A model generated the notes under the pieces. The model was not told the DNA's origin. It ran no database searches and saw only the letters and a list, made by a program, of their open reading frames with translations. The position numbers were made by a program, and so were the translations under genes. A DNA stretch of 64,000 nucleotides from CAYSBE01 sp046309355 (GTDB lineage Bacteria > Bacteroidota > Bacteroidia > UKL13-3): NCBI GenBank assembly GCA_046309355.1, contig JBKCPL010000069.1:22181-86180 (forward strand), given 5' to 3'. The first letter of the stretch is position 1. Each line of letters begins with the position of its first letter. Positions 17,741 through 26,718 of the stretch are shown here, piece after piece.

Positions 17741-17759
17741 TTATTTATTCAATAAATAA
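17741..17759. promoter_or_regulatory. 9-bp inverted repeat upstream of rhodopsin
   Basis: TTATTTATT, one C, then AATAAATAA form a perfect palindrome 181 nt before the rhodopsin ATG. There is no T run for termination, so a protein-binding site or an easily melted region is more likely than a terminator. Confidence 0.4.
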
Positions 17760-17793
17760 AATAAATATATCAATACTTACTAAATTATCGAAT

Positions 17794-17808
17794 TTAGAAT
17801 ATTTCTAA
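17794..17808. promoter_or_regulatory. Operator-like palindrome TTAGAA-TAT-TTCTAA
   Basis: A perfect 6-bp inverted repeat with a 3-nt spacer lies immediately upstream of the only near-consensus -7 element (17814-17821) before the rhodopsin gene. Its position fits a transcription factor site. The cognate regulator is unknown. Confidence 0.4.
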
Positions 17809-17939
17809 TGTGTAATTTTTGTAAAATTATATTTAACTGATTTACAAATAATTGCAACATATGTGGGAATTTAATTTCACTTCCAGCGAACCAATACTAC
17901 AAGGTCATGTTGTGAGTGGTACAATTAATTAATATTCAA

Positions 17940-18659
17940 ATGGAACACTTAAAAATTGCCAGCGACAACTATGTTGCATTCACGTTCTTCATCGGAACCA
18001 TGGCCATGATGGCCGCCTCTGTTTTCTTCTTTTTTGAGCTTAACAACACCAGCGCAAAATGGAGAACTTCAGTTCTTGTTTCAGGTTTGATTACTTTCAT
18101 TGCTGCAGTTCACTACTACTACATGAGAGGCTACAACCTCGAAACAGGTGATTCACCCACTTTCTTCAGGTATGTAGATTGGATTCTTACTGTACCTCTG
18201 ATGTGCGTGGAGTTTTATCTGATTACCAAAAAAGCAGGTGCTAAATTGGGATTGCTTTGGAAACTCATCTTTGCATCACTGGTGATGCTGGTAACCGGTT
18301 ACTTCGGTGAAACCATCTACAGAGATCAGAGTGTATTCTGGGGTGTAGTTTCAGGTATTGCTTATTTCTACATCGTGTACCTGATTTGGTTTGGTGAAGT
18401 GGCTGCTCTTGCTCAAAACGCAGGTCCGCAAGTAGCAAAAGCTACTCGTGTACTGGCTTGGTTTGTGCTTGTTGGATGGGCTATCTATCCTTTGGGATAC
18501 ATTCTGGGAACTCCAGGTGGCTTGTTCGGAATGCAGTTAGTAAGCGATACTGAGGCTGCTGTGCATGCCATGGACATCGTGTACAACATTGCTGATGCTG
18601 TAAACAAAATCGGCTTCGGCTTAGTAATCTATAGCTTATCAAGACAAGCTGAAGATTAA
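17940..18659 (+). CDS. Proteorhodopsin-type light-driven proton pump
   Basis: The 239-residue protein has seven membrane segments and all key rhodopsin residues. Helix C reads RYVDWILTVPLMCVEFYL, giving the DTE set D80, T84, E91 (D97, T101, E108 of green proteorhodopsin): proton acceptor and donor of an outward H+ pump. M88 occupies the spectral-tuning site (position 105), which predicts green absorption. H58 matches the conserved H75. K223 in helix G (NIADAVNKIGFG) binds retinal. G135 aligns with Trp138 of bacteriorhodopsin and Gly156 of xanthorhodopsin, so a carotenoid antenna could fit. The start is ATG 17940; an in-frame GTG lies 24 nt upstream. The gene is followed by a strong terminator and then by the retinal-synthesis fusion gene. 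Confidence 0.95.
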   Translation: MEHLKIASDNYVAFTFFIGTMAMMAASVFFFFELNNTSAKWRTSVLVSGLITFIAAVHYYYMRGYNLETGDSPTFFRYVDWILTVPLMCVEFYLITKKAGAKLGLLWKLIFASLVMLVTGYFGETIYRDQSVFWGVVSGIAYFYIVYLIWFGEVAALAQNAGPQVAKATRVLAWFVLVGWAIYPLGYILGTPGGLFGMQLVSDTEAAVHAMDIVYNIADAVNKIGFGLVIYSLSRQAED

Positions 18660-18673
18660 TCAAAGAAATTTAG

Positions 18674-18705
18674 AAAAGGGAAAGCATACAGCTTTCCCTT
18701 TTTTA
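18674..18705 (+). terminator. Strong rho-independent terminator after rhodopsin
   Basis: AAAAGGGAAAGC (18674-18685) pairs perfectly over 12 bp with GCTTTCCCTTTT (18691-18702) around the loop ATACA, with the T run extending to 18704. It lies 14 nt after the stop codon and should make the rhodopsin mRNA monocistronic. Confidence 0.92.
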
Positions 18706-18783
18706 TTTACTAACCACCACAATTACACTTCGGTCGTTCTTTTCTCTCTACTTTTTTTCAAACCGCTACCAGTAGTAGCATGC

Positions 18784-18811
18784 TATTTTCAGTCAAGCAT
18801 GACTGATAAAA
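18784..18811. promoter_or_regulatory. Palindrome overlapping a possible promoter of the retinal-synthesis gene
   Basis: TCAGTCA (18789-18795) and TGACTGA (18800-18806) are perfect inverted repeats around AGCA, extended by TTTT on the left and, after one bulged T, AAAA on the right. A near-consensus -7 element TATTTTCA (18784-18791) overlaps the left arm. A bound regulator would block or modulate this promoter. Confidence 0.45.
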
Positions 18812-18828
18812 TCACAACCCTACTAAAC

Positions 18829-18857
18829 CTAAATACCAATTACTCCTAAACACCAAT
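18829..18857 (+). repeat. Two 12-bp direct repeats CTAAAyACCAAT
   Basis: CTAAATACCAAT (18829-18840) and CTAAACACCAAT (18846-18857) recur with a 17-bp period just before the ATG at 18862. They could be a regulator site or part of the translation-initiation region. Confidence 0.4.
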
Positions 18858-18861
18858 CGGC

Positions 18862-20877
18862 ATGAACACCCGTGAATATACCGAGTACGACTTCCTGTTC
18901 ATTGGCATGGGTGCAGCCAACAGTTTACTCCTGCTTAGGCTATACAGAAGCGGCCAGCTTCGCAACAAACGTATCGGTATAGTGGATCCCGATACATCAT
19001 CGAATAAAGAAAAAACATTTTGCTTCTGGGCAACAGATGAAGAATGCGAGAACTTAGGTTTATCGCAGCTTATAGATAATACGTGGCAAAATCTGAAAAT
19101 CAGCGGCAGCACGCATCAGCATATTTCGCCATTGGGTTACCGGCACGTGTCGGGCAAAAACCTTCACGAACAGGCTATGCGGGTACTGCAGCTTGTTCAG
19201 GCCAAGCACTACCATATACACCTTACCGAAACTCCTATTATTAACGGCCACACCTACCGCATTCAGCTGGGCGATGAAACTATTGAGGCATATGCTGTTT
19301 TTGACAGCCGACCTCCGCAGTATGCAACTGAGCCTGCATCCAATCACCTCTATCAATCGTTTTGGGGATGGGAAATACAAACCAACAGCGATGTGTTTGA
19401 TACTCATTCAGCCGTGCTGATGGATTTTAGCATTGAACAAAACGAGCAGTGTCAGTTTATGTATGTTCTACCATTCGCTGCTAATCGTGCATTGGTCGAG
19501 TTTACACGTTTTGGCAAAGAATTGATTCACGAAAACGAATCAGTTCCGGTATTGGAAAACTACATTTCTACTTTATGCACTCAGTACACCGTAGTACGTA
19601 CCGAAAAAGGAATTATTCCAATGACCAATGCTCCTATACTGAGTGAAAACTTGGGCAGTATGTGGCATCATACAGGTGCACGTGCAGGTCTTATAAAATC
19701 AACAACGGGTTATGCCTTTCATGCTATGGCCGAAGATGCCGTGCGCATATCGGCTGCATTAAATGCCAAACGGCCCGTTGAACGCACAGCACCACCTAGG
19801 CGTTTTGCCTATTACGACCGCTTGTTGCTTTCTATACTGGAACGCGAACCCGGTACAGGTAAATCTATTTTCGAAATTTTATTCAGTAAAGTTCCCGCAC
19901 CTCGCGTACTCAATTTCCTTCGTGAACAATCTGCACCGCGTGATGAGGTGGCTCTGTTCAGCAAACTTCCAATAGGTCTGTTTTTACGCTATGCGCTTGT
20001 TGATGCGTTTCGGCACATGAAATACAGCTATACGTCTGTTATATCGTTATTTGCAGCTGTAGTTATGGTTGTGTTATTCGCTGTTCGTTTGGATGAACTG
20101 GCATGGCTTATTATGGGTGTAGGATTTTTGGCAATAGGTTTGCCTCATGGCGCACTTGATCACCTCACTTCAGTCAAGCAAAAATCAACTCAGGCACTGA
20201 GCGTGTTTATTACAAAGTACCTGTTTGTTGCTTCACTATTCGGAGCTCTCTGGTATGCACTTCCTGATTTAGCTCTGGTGCTGTTTCTGGTTTTTTCAGC
20301 CTGGCACTTCGGGCAAACGGATTTTAAAGAGTGGCAACTTCATCAAAATACGCTTACGTTTTTATGGGGTGCGAGTTTGTTGCTGCTCATACTGGCTACA
20401 CATTTTTTTGAAACACAGTCCATCCTCAGCAACATACCCGGCCTTGCTATTTCATCATGGCTGCTTCACTTCAACAGCACCGAAGTGCTGGCTGTGCAGG
20501 TTGTGCTGGCCGCAGCTGCATTGGCACTGGCAATAGCTAAACGTTCGTACACCATGTGCATCACACTGGGCTGTATAGGCATACTTAGTGTATTGCCCGT
20601 AGGCATGGCCTTTGCCGTTTATTTTATTTTTCAGCACAGTCTGCTGGGCTGGAAACACCTCACACACGAATTGCACATGAACTCCGCGCAATTATGGAAA
20701 AAATCAGCACCGTTCAGCATTGCCGGTGCACTCATCATTCTTATAGGCACCTTGTTTATACAAACACATTACCTGTCAGTATTCTTCATTGTGTTATCGT
20801 GCATTAGTCTGCCGCATATTTTTTTCATGCACTCGATGTATAACGAAAAGACTTCTGCTACTCCGGCTTCAGCCTGA
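18862..20877 (+). CDS. Fusion of lycopene beta-cyclase (CrtY) and Brp/Blh beta-carotene 15,15'-dioxygenase
   Basis: One 671-codon frame joins two enzymes. Residues 1-378 are a CrtY-type lycopene cyclase: dinucleotide motif FIGMGAANSLLLLRL, DSRPPQ, the FWGWEI motif, MDFSIEQNEQCQFMYVLPF, and the family's usual C-terminal pattern of PAPRVLNFLREQ followed by LFSKLPIGLFLRYAL. Residues about 390-665 are a polytopic Brp/Blh dioxygenase: GLPHGALDH (His429, His434), AWHFGQTD, FQHSLLGWKHL and SLPHIFFMHSMY supply the conserved metal-binding histidines. The protein would cyclise lycopene to beta-carotene and cleave it to retinal at the inner membrane, feeding the rhodopsin gene upstream. No stop or frame break separates the parts. 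Separate crtY and blh genes are the common arrangement. Confidence 0.93.
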   Translation: MNTREYTEYDFLFIGMGAANSLLLLRLYRSGQLRNKRIGIVDPDTSSNKEKTFCFWATDEECENLGLSQLIDNTWQNLKISGSTHQHISPLGYRHVSGKNLHEQAMRVLQLVQAKHYHIHLTETPIINGHTYRIQLGDETIEAYAVFDSRPPQYATEPASNHLYQSFWGWEIQTNSDVFDTHSAVLMDFSIEQNEQCQFMYVLPFAANRALVEFTRFGKELIHENESVPVLENYISTLCTQYTVVRTEKGIIPMTNAPILSENLGSMWHHTGARAGLIKSTTGYAFHAMAEDAVRISAALNAKRPVERTAPPRRFAYYDRLLLSILEREPGTGKSIFEILFSKVPAPRVLNFLREQSAPRDEVALFSKLPIGLFLRYALVDAFRHMKYSYTSVISLFAAVVMVVLFAVRLDELAWLIMGVGFLAIGLPHGALDHLTSVKQKSTQALSVFITKYLFVASLFGALWYALPDLALVLFLVFSAWHFGQTDFKEWQLHQNTLTFLWGASLLLLILATHFFETQSILSNIPGLAISSWLLHFNSTEVLAVQVVLAAAALALAIAKRSYTMCITLGCIGILSVLPVGMAFAVYFIFQHSLLGWKHLTHELHMNSAQLWKKSAPFSIAGALIILIGTLFIQTHYLSVFFIVLSCISLPHIFFMHSMYNEKTSATPASA

Positions 20878-20895
20878 TTACATCTTTTCTAAGCC

Positions 20896-23800
20896 TCACC
20901 GATTACTTATTATCAGCTTACGGGTAAATGCACCCGAACGTATAAGGTATATTCCGTCAGGTAATGCACGGATATCGGCAACACCGTTTCGCTGAATGAT
21001 CATCAAATCATGGCCAAGCAAATCATGTATCACCGCCTCTTCGTTTAGTCCTTCAAAAATTACATACGTAGATGCCGGATTTGGATAAACATTCCACGGG
21101 GCTGTATGGTCATCTGATGAAACGCTCACTATATGGCTATTCGAATATGTTCCGTCTGCATCAACCTGTTTCAAGCGGTAATACAGTGTTTGATGTGTGG
21201 TGAACAAATCAGCTGAAGCGTCATCTGTAAATTGATACGATTGCTTTACGGATTGTGTACCTGCACCGTTTACTTTTGCTACAGCATGAAAAGAATGCGC
21301 ATCGGTTGACCGTTCTATTTCAAAATACGCATTGTTAATTTCGTTCGCTGTTTGCCATTTTAATAAAACCGAGTAATCAGGTTGTTTCGTTGCTGTAAAA
21401 CTGATGAGCTCAACAGGCAAAGGATTCGCATTGCTATCAGCACCGATGGCAAACTCGCCAAACAATGTTGTATTGGTTTTTGTAATAGTAAATGCATTTG
21501 CATTTCCGGCAACTACTCCTGTTGTTCCAAATGTTTGCCAATTGCCACCCGGGTTACGGAAAATTAAACGCGTGGTCAAATGGTTGTTTATTCCATTGTA
21601 ATTGTTTGCTCCGGCAATAAAAGTAAAACTGATACCTGAGCGGTTCAATGTATTTGCAGTACGCCAATAACCGTTTCTACCAGCCGTAGTTATGTTCACT
21701 CCGCTTTCTGAGCGGGGAAGACCACCATTGCCCGGCACAGCTGCCACAGCATGTGCGGTAATCAGCACATTACCGGTTCCGGAAGGTGTGGACGTGAAAT
21801 TAAATTGGAGGGGCATGTATTTGGCCTCGCGACCTGTAGGCAACAAACCATTGGAGCCCGTGGCCGAGATATTTCGAATCCATCGATTCATGGGTCCATC
21901 TATAAATCCGTTGGTATATACCAGTGGCCCTACAGGGAAGAATTGTGTGCCCAGCGTGAATGTATCGCTTTGCATGCGCACGATAGCCCCAAGTCTGAGT
22001 GTATCGGCTACCCAAATTTTTCCGCTTGCTAATTTTTGACCTCCCGACAAGGTTAGCCTTCCAAATTTCGATTCAGGAATTGTTTGCGTAGCTGTGCCGT
22101 TCCATACGCACAAACTTGTGTCTAGTCCTTCTACAAATTGTGTTTTAAGTTCGCCTGATACGCTTAATATGTGGTTTCCATTTATTGAAACGTTTCCGCA
22201 TTGTACACGCATGCCTGTCGGTATGTTGAATTGAATAGGTGTACCCGGAAACCCTCCTGTTTCAATGCGTACAACACTGGATATGGAATCCAATTCCCAA
22301 TTGGCTGTAATGGTTGGTGTGTTGTTATTTCGTATCCAGTAAATAGCCGGAGTAGTAAAATTTGTCGGTGCTATTCCGCTACCATTGGTATTGGTTCCCC
22401 AGGTTGCCAAGGCATTTAAATTTCCTGTTGTTTTATTGTAGTACTGTGCAACCGGCATGGTCAATCTTCCTGTTAAATACGGACCGGATTGATACGATGA
22501 GGCTTGTCCTGTTTCGTTGTATTCAATCACAGCAAAATGATATGTTTTGCCCGGAATTATTCCGATAAGCAATGTTTCATTTCCTGTTCCATTGTATACC
22601 ACATAGTTTTTAAACCCTAAACTGTCTCCAGTACCGAATTCAAAACTGGCATTGTATGATACACCATATGTTGGAGATGCATTCACAGCTGAATCAGCTT
22701 TTGCAATTACAATTCTGCGTGCACCGTTTCCGTTTTTCCAAAATAGAACCACACTTGTAGGGGTGATGTTTTTAAATTTAAGCGATTGTGCAGATACGGT
22801 TGGTGCCTGACACAACCCTGTATTTGTAACGGTTATATTGGATGTGGTATCGATACAATTGGCAGGAGTTTCAACTATTGCTTTGTAAATACCAGTGGTG
22901 CTTACGTTCGGAAAAAGATATTGCGTTGCACCAGTTATCAGCGTATCATTTCTATACCATCTGTATGTATCTGTAGTACGATTTGTTGAGTCTGCAAAAA
23001 AGATGGAAACGGTTTTTCCGGTACACAATTGTGTTGTGCCAGAAGTTTGAATGGCTTTTGAAGCAGCATCCCCCACAACTATGTTTCGCGAAGCTTCTAA
23101 TCTGTTATTTTGTGATTGAAGGGTTAGCTGGTATGAAGTGCCCGTAGTGAAATTAGTGGGCAATGCAATAGTTAACGAAGGGTTGGATGGGATGGAAATT
23201 AATCCCAATAATGTGCTGTTTAATCGAATAGCGAATTCACGTGAAGGCAGTATATCCGCTCCTGCAACTTGTATGGTAAACGAACGCCCTTTACAAATAT
23301 TCAATCGCGAAGTTTGTAACCGGAGTAATTCATTGTTTGCCAAACTGTATTCTGATAAATGTGTACGCATGATACCGTTAATAAACCAACCGCCACAAAT
23401 CAGGTTGTCTCCATAAATAATTCCGGTATTTACCCGTATGCCAAATGGTGAAAACGAATTGAGTACTCCTGATGATAAAATCAAGGGCGACTGGTTGCCT
23501 TGAAACGTATCAATTAAGTAAGACGTACTACCCATCAATAGCAAACCTGAGCGATAAGGCAAAATGCTTCTGTACTCTAAATTAAAAGTTGGACTGCTCC
23601 ATATCGAATCAGGCAATCCTGTTATTGAATTTATTTTGAGCAACTGATAGTTTGGCCGCAATACGTATACATGGTTATTGATAACCTCCATTTGGCTGAT
23701 GCCTGAACCAATTGAATTGCTTAGGTAAGGTTTCCAGTTTGTATTCACTGCCAACGTAGCACGATTGAATGAAGCCAAACGATGGATATAAGTGCCACCC

Positions 23801-26574
23801 ACCGAGTCAATACCTCCACAAATAAATACATGATTTGCATTCGATTTGATAAAAACGACCTGCGCATTTGCATTGAGTTGTACTACACTGCTACGTAATG
23901 TTAATGCCGGCAAATTAAAAATGGCGAGTCCGTTACGCGTTTGACCAGCTATCGTATTAAACGAACCGCCTACCCATAAATTGGAATCGGTAACAAGCAA
24001 CGCATTTACCCATATTGGTACAGTTGCGGGGTTCCATGAATTTACGTTACCTGTGGTTAAATTTACGGAGGCAAGTCCTGCTCGTGCGAGTGCATTGATG
24101 GAGTCAAAGCCACCTCCAATGTATAAGGTTTGACCAAAGCGTGCAAAGGAATTGATTACTCCATGTGTACTCAAGGACAGGTTCTGCATGATCACTTTTC
24201 CGGTGCTGCGTTGATAAGCTAAAAATCCGCGTGCCGGTATTTCACTTCCCACAAATGCAAAGCTCCCTGCGGCTATTATTCTGTTGCCGGCCGCTTCAAA
24301 TGAAAATACATCACCTGTAGGCACATCCATACTGCGCGATACAAGCAAAGAAGGAGCAATAGCAGGATTGGATGCTACAGCAAAAGTTCTAATCTGCTTC
24401 AGGGATTCGTTGTTTTGTAAGTACGTACCAAAAGTGTACAACCTGTTTCGATAAAAGTGTATCGACTGACAGGAAGTATAATCCGTGCTCCATGTACTAT
24501 TGCTGCCAAAAGTATTTGCAGAGGTAGAGATTAGTCCGATTGCATTTCCGGATAATGTAAATGAGCCCGCCAAATGCAGCTGACCATTTACCAAACACAT
24601 TTGATTCACCGTGCCCGTATGCGGACGTATGTAAGTTTGAAGGGAAGAACTGGCAATATCCACCCCGACAAGTCCGCTTGGATGTGAGGAGAACTGTCCG
24701 CCAAAAATGATGGAATTGTTCCATTTAACGAGTGTATTCACAATACCAGAAACTCCGGTGAGCATGGGCGATAATACATCGTAATTGCTCAGGCGAACAG
24801 CTGCAAAATTGTTGCGGGTAGAATCTGCACCACGGTTTCTGCCATAAATAGTAAATGCACCACCCATATACAATGTATCATTTGAAATGAGCAAGGTCCT
24901 GACCTGACCAAATACCTGATGGTTAAAAGTAAACATCGAATCGCTGGTGGTGTGGTATACCAGCAATCCGGTTACGGTTTGGTTGTTATTAAACCGAACA
25001 AATTCTTCTGTACTAGTTGCACTGATTAATATGCGATTACCTGAACCGCCCAATACAGTTTCATTTAATAGTGTATTCGTTACAAAAGAGCCCGTAAGTG
25101 TATTGTTTGAAACGTTAATAGATGCCAGGCCGCTGCGTGGATTGGTATTCATGGCAGTGAAGTTTCCACTCGCGTATAACAAACCCTGATGCAAAGCAAG
25201 CCTATAAACAACCTGGTCGCGTGGTACAGTAAACTGAGTGATGATAGATCCTGTTCCCGTGTTTATGGCTACCACTCCACAGGCATTGGTAACCAACCCA
25301 TTAATGGGAATGGTCAATCCACCTACATAAAGTGTAGTGCCGTTTAATAACATATCATATGTAACAAAGGATATCCCCGACAAAGCACTAGGTGAAATAG
25401 TAAGTGCGCTCAACACTCCGGTTGCCAGATTTATACTAGCAATAGCTGATCGGCTAATGCCATTTACCGTGCTCGCACCGCCAATGAACAACTGATTGCC
25501 ACTTACAATGATTTTAACTGCCGCTGGATCCACATCGATAATGCGCGAGGTTGCTCTCCAGGTTAAGGTATCTATTACAGCCACACGCAAACGTGCCGAA
25601 TCGCCAATATGCGTAAAGTCACCCGCCAACACCAGCGTATTTTGCCAGCGATCAATCGAATTGATGCTACACAAAAGGCCAGCTCGGTTGGCAACTATGT
25701 TCAATGCGGTAGTGGTTTTTCCGCTTGCGGTATCTACCTCAGCAATCGAATTGCGAAACTGTCCATTTACAAATTCAAATCTTCCTGCCAGTATAATTCT
25801 GTTTCCGCGCAGCATCATGGTGGTTACTACAACACCTGTAATAGTTGGTTCCCATGGAAGCACATTGCCCAGGCTATCAATTTTTGCTACCATCCTGCGG
25901 GGCTGATTGCCCACGCGGGTAAAACTACCACATATATAACGTGCACCCATGGCATCTGTCACCATGTAATCTATAGTGCCGTTTACTTCGGGTAAATTGC
26001 TGTTATCGTTTGTACCCGTAAGTGTGGAAATGCCTCTCAGGTAAGTATTAGATGTGGAGTTTGTAGGGTAAACATTAAAGAGGTTGGAACCGGCTGCAAA
26101 CAGACTATCACCGTGCAAAGCCAAATCGTTAAAGTTAGGAACTTCCTTGCGCCATCCACGTAATCGTGCAGTTACATTTCCGGTAGCATCAATATGTGCC
26201 ACACCCGAGCGGATAGAATCACCAACGGTGGTAAATGTTCCGGCTATATAAAAACCTGTACCGTTTTCATCGCGAATAATTTTGCGGATATCGCCATTGG
26301 TGCGGAGTTTTGCAGCAATATGTTGCCCGTTTAGTGTGTCGAAATAGGCAATTCTTTCAGATGATTGTTCGTAGGAATATACCTTACTAAAACTTCCACC
26401 TACGAATACGGTATCACCATAATTGGCGATGGTTCTTACTTCTCCGTTGGTATAGGGAGTGGTTTGGGCAAATGCTTGAATGTTTGCAATAAACAGGAGG
26501 GTGTAAATAAATGAGCGCACAGTGTAATGGATAGTATTTAAATTAAAGCGCGCAATATCTGATATTCTATTCAT
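20896..26574 (-). CDS. Large T9SS-exported protein with delta-60/beta-propeller repeats
   Basis: The 1892-residue protein has a signal sequence ending near QAFAQT. Roughly residues 30-1110 are beta-propeller-like repeats of the delta-60 (DUF5122) kind, with units such as VFVGGSFSKV, FYIAGTFTTVGDSIRSGVAHID and RYICGSFTRVGNQPRRMVAKID. An Ig-like domain (CTGKTVSIFF to TYRWYRNDTLITGAT) and a fibronectin-III-like domain follow, then a beta-rich region, a second FN3-like region opening LPVELISFTATKQPDYSVLLKWQT, and a T9SS type A sorting domain (WNVYPNPASTYVIFEGL to GIYLIRSGAFTRKLIISNR). It is expected to be secreted and anchored on the cell surface; ligand or substrate is unknown. The start is set at 26574; a further in-frame ATG at 26640 would precede a hairpin. 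It converges on the crtY-blh fusion gene, 18 nt apart. Confidence 0.85.
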   Translation of the reverse strand: MNRISDIARFNLNTIHYTVRSFIYTLLFIANIQAFAQTTPYTNGEVRTIANYGDTVFVGGSFSKVYSYEQSSERIAYFDTLNGQHIAAKLRTNGDIRKIIRDENGTGFYIAGTFTTVGDSIRSGVAHIDATGNVTARLRGWRKEVPNFNDLALHGDSLFAAGSNLFNVYPTNSTSNTYLRGISTLTGTNDNSNLPEVNGTIDYMVTDAMGARYICGSFTRVGNQPRRMVAKIDSLGNVLPWEPTITGVVVTTMMLRGNRIILAGRFEFVNGQFRNSIAEVDTASGKTTTALNIVANRAGLLCSINSIDRWQNTLVLAGDFTHIGDSARLRVAVIDTLTWRATSRIIDVDPAAVKIIVSGNQLFIGGASTVNGISRSAIASINLATGVLSALTISPSALSGISFVTYDMLLNGTTLYVGGLTIPINGLVTNACGVVAINTGTGSIITQFTVPRDQVVYRLALHQGLLYASGNFTAMNTNPRSGLASINVSNNTLTGSFVTNTLLNETVLGGSGNRILISATSTEEFVRFNNNQTVTGLLVYHTTSDSMFTFNHQVFGQVRTLLISNDTLYMGGAFTIYGRNRGADSTRNNFAAVRLSNYDVLSPMLTGVSGIVNTLVKWNNSIIFGGQFSSHPSGLVGVDIASSSLQTYIRPHTGTVNQMCLVNGQLHLAGSFTLSGNAIGLISTSANTFGSNSTWSTDYTSCQSIHFYRNRLYTFGTYLQNNESLKQIRTFAVASNPAIAPSLLVSRSMDVPTGDVFSFEAAGNRIIAAGSFAFVGSEIPARGFLAYQRSTGKVIMQNLSLSTHGVINSFARFGQTLYIGGGFDSINALARAGLASVNLTTGNVNSWNPATVPIWVNALLVTDSNLWVGGSFNTIAGQTRNGLAIFNLPALTLRSSVVQLNANAQVVFIKSNANHVFICGGIDSVGGTYIHRLASFNRATLAVNTNWKPYLSNSIGSGISQMEVINNHVYVLRPNYQLLKINSITGLPDSIWSSPTFNLEYRSILPYRSGLLLMGSTSYLIDTFQGNQSPLILSSGVLNSFSPFGIRVNTGIIYGDNLICGGWFINGIMRTHLSEYSLANNELLRLQTSRLNICKGRSFTIQVAGADILPSREFAIRLNSTLLGLISIPSNPSLTIALPTNFTTGTSYQLTLQSQNNRLEASRNIVVGDAASKAIQTSGTTQLCTGKTVSIFFADSTNRTTDTYRWYRNDTLITGATQYLFPNVSTTGIYKAIVETPANCIDTTSNITVTNTGLCQAPTVSAQSLKFKNITPTSVVLFWKNGNGARRIVIAKADSAVNASPTYGVSYNASFEFGTGDSLGFKNYVVYNGTGNETLLIGIIPGKTYHFAVIEYNETGQASSYQSGPYLTGRLTMPVAQYYNKTTGNLNALATWGTNTNGSGIAPTNFTTPAIYWIRNNNTPTITANWELDSISSVVRIETGGFPGTPIQFNIPTGMRVQCGNVSINGNHILSVSGELKTQFVEGLDTSLCVWNGTATQTIPESKFGRLTLSGGQKLASGKIWVADTLRLGAIVRMQSDTFTLGTQFFPVGPLVYTNGFIDGPMNRWIRNISATGSNGLLPTGREAKYMPLQFNFTSTPSGTGNVLITAHAVAAVPGNGGLPRSESGVNITTAGRNGYWRTANTLNRSGISFTFIAGANNYNGINNHLTTRLIFRNPGGNWQTFGTTGVVAGNANAFTITKTNTTLFGEFAIGADSNANPLPVELISFTATKQPDYSVLLKWQTANEINNAYFEIERSTDAHSFHAVAKVNGAGTQSVKQSYQFTDDASADLFTTHQTLYYRLKQVDADGTYSNSHIVSVSSDDHTAPWNVYPNPASTYVIFEGLNEEAVIHDLLGHDLMIIQRNGVADIRALPDGIYLIRSGAFTRKLIISNR

Positions 26575-26578
26575 AACA

Positions 26579-26612
26579 AAAATCCCCCACCGTGTTAACG
26601 ATGAGGGATTTT
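26579..26612 (-). promoter_or_regulatory. Hairpin just before the T9SS propeller gene
   Basis: On the minus strand AAAATCCC and GGGATTTT form a perfect 8-bp stem around an 18-nt loop containing GTTAAC, followed by a short T run and then the ATG 4 nt later. It could terminate nrdJ readthrough or act as a leader structure. Confidence 0.4.
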
Positions 26613-26718
26613 GTATGTTATAGTTAAATGTCCTCCCCACGTGCGGAGGGAAATACGTGGCTTAGTTATTTGATAAGAGTACGATAACAAGGTTAGTACT
26701 TACTATCAAATACGTTTG

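Larger units (their letters stand above)
17561..17939 (+). other. AT-rich intergenic region upstream of the rhodopsin gene
   Basis: This 379-nt stretch has no gene. It is much richer in A and T than its surroundings from about 17670 onward. It holds two perfect inverted repeats (17741-17759 and 17794-17808). A weak -7 candidate AATTTTTG lies at 17814-17821, one base off TAnnTTTG; if used it would give a leader of about 115 nt. It is the likely regulatory region of the rhodopsin gene. Confidence 0.6.
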
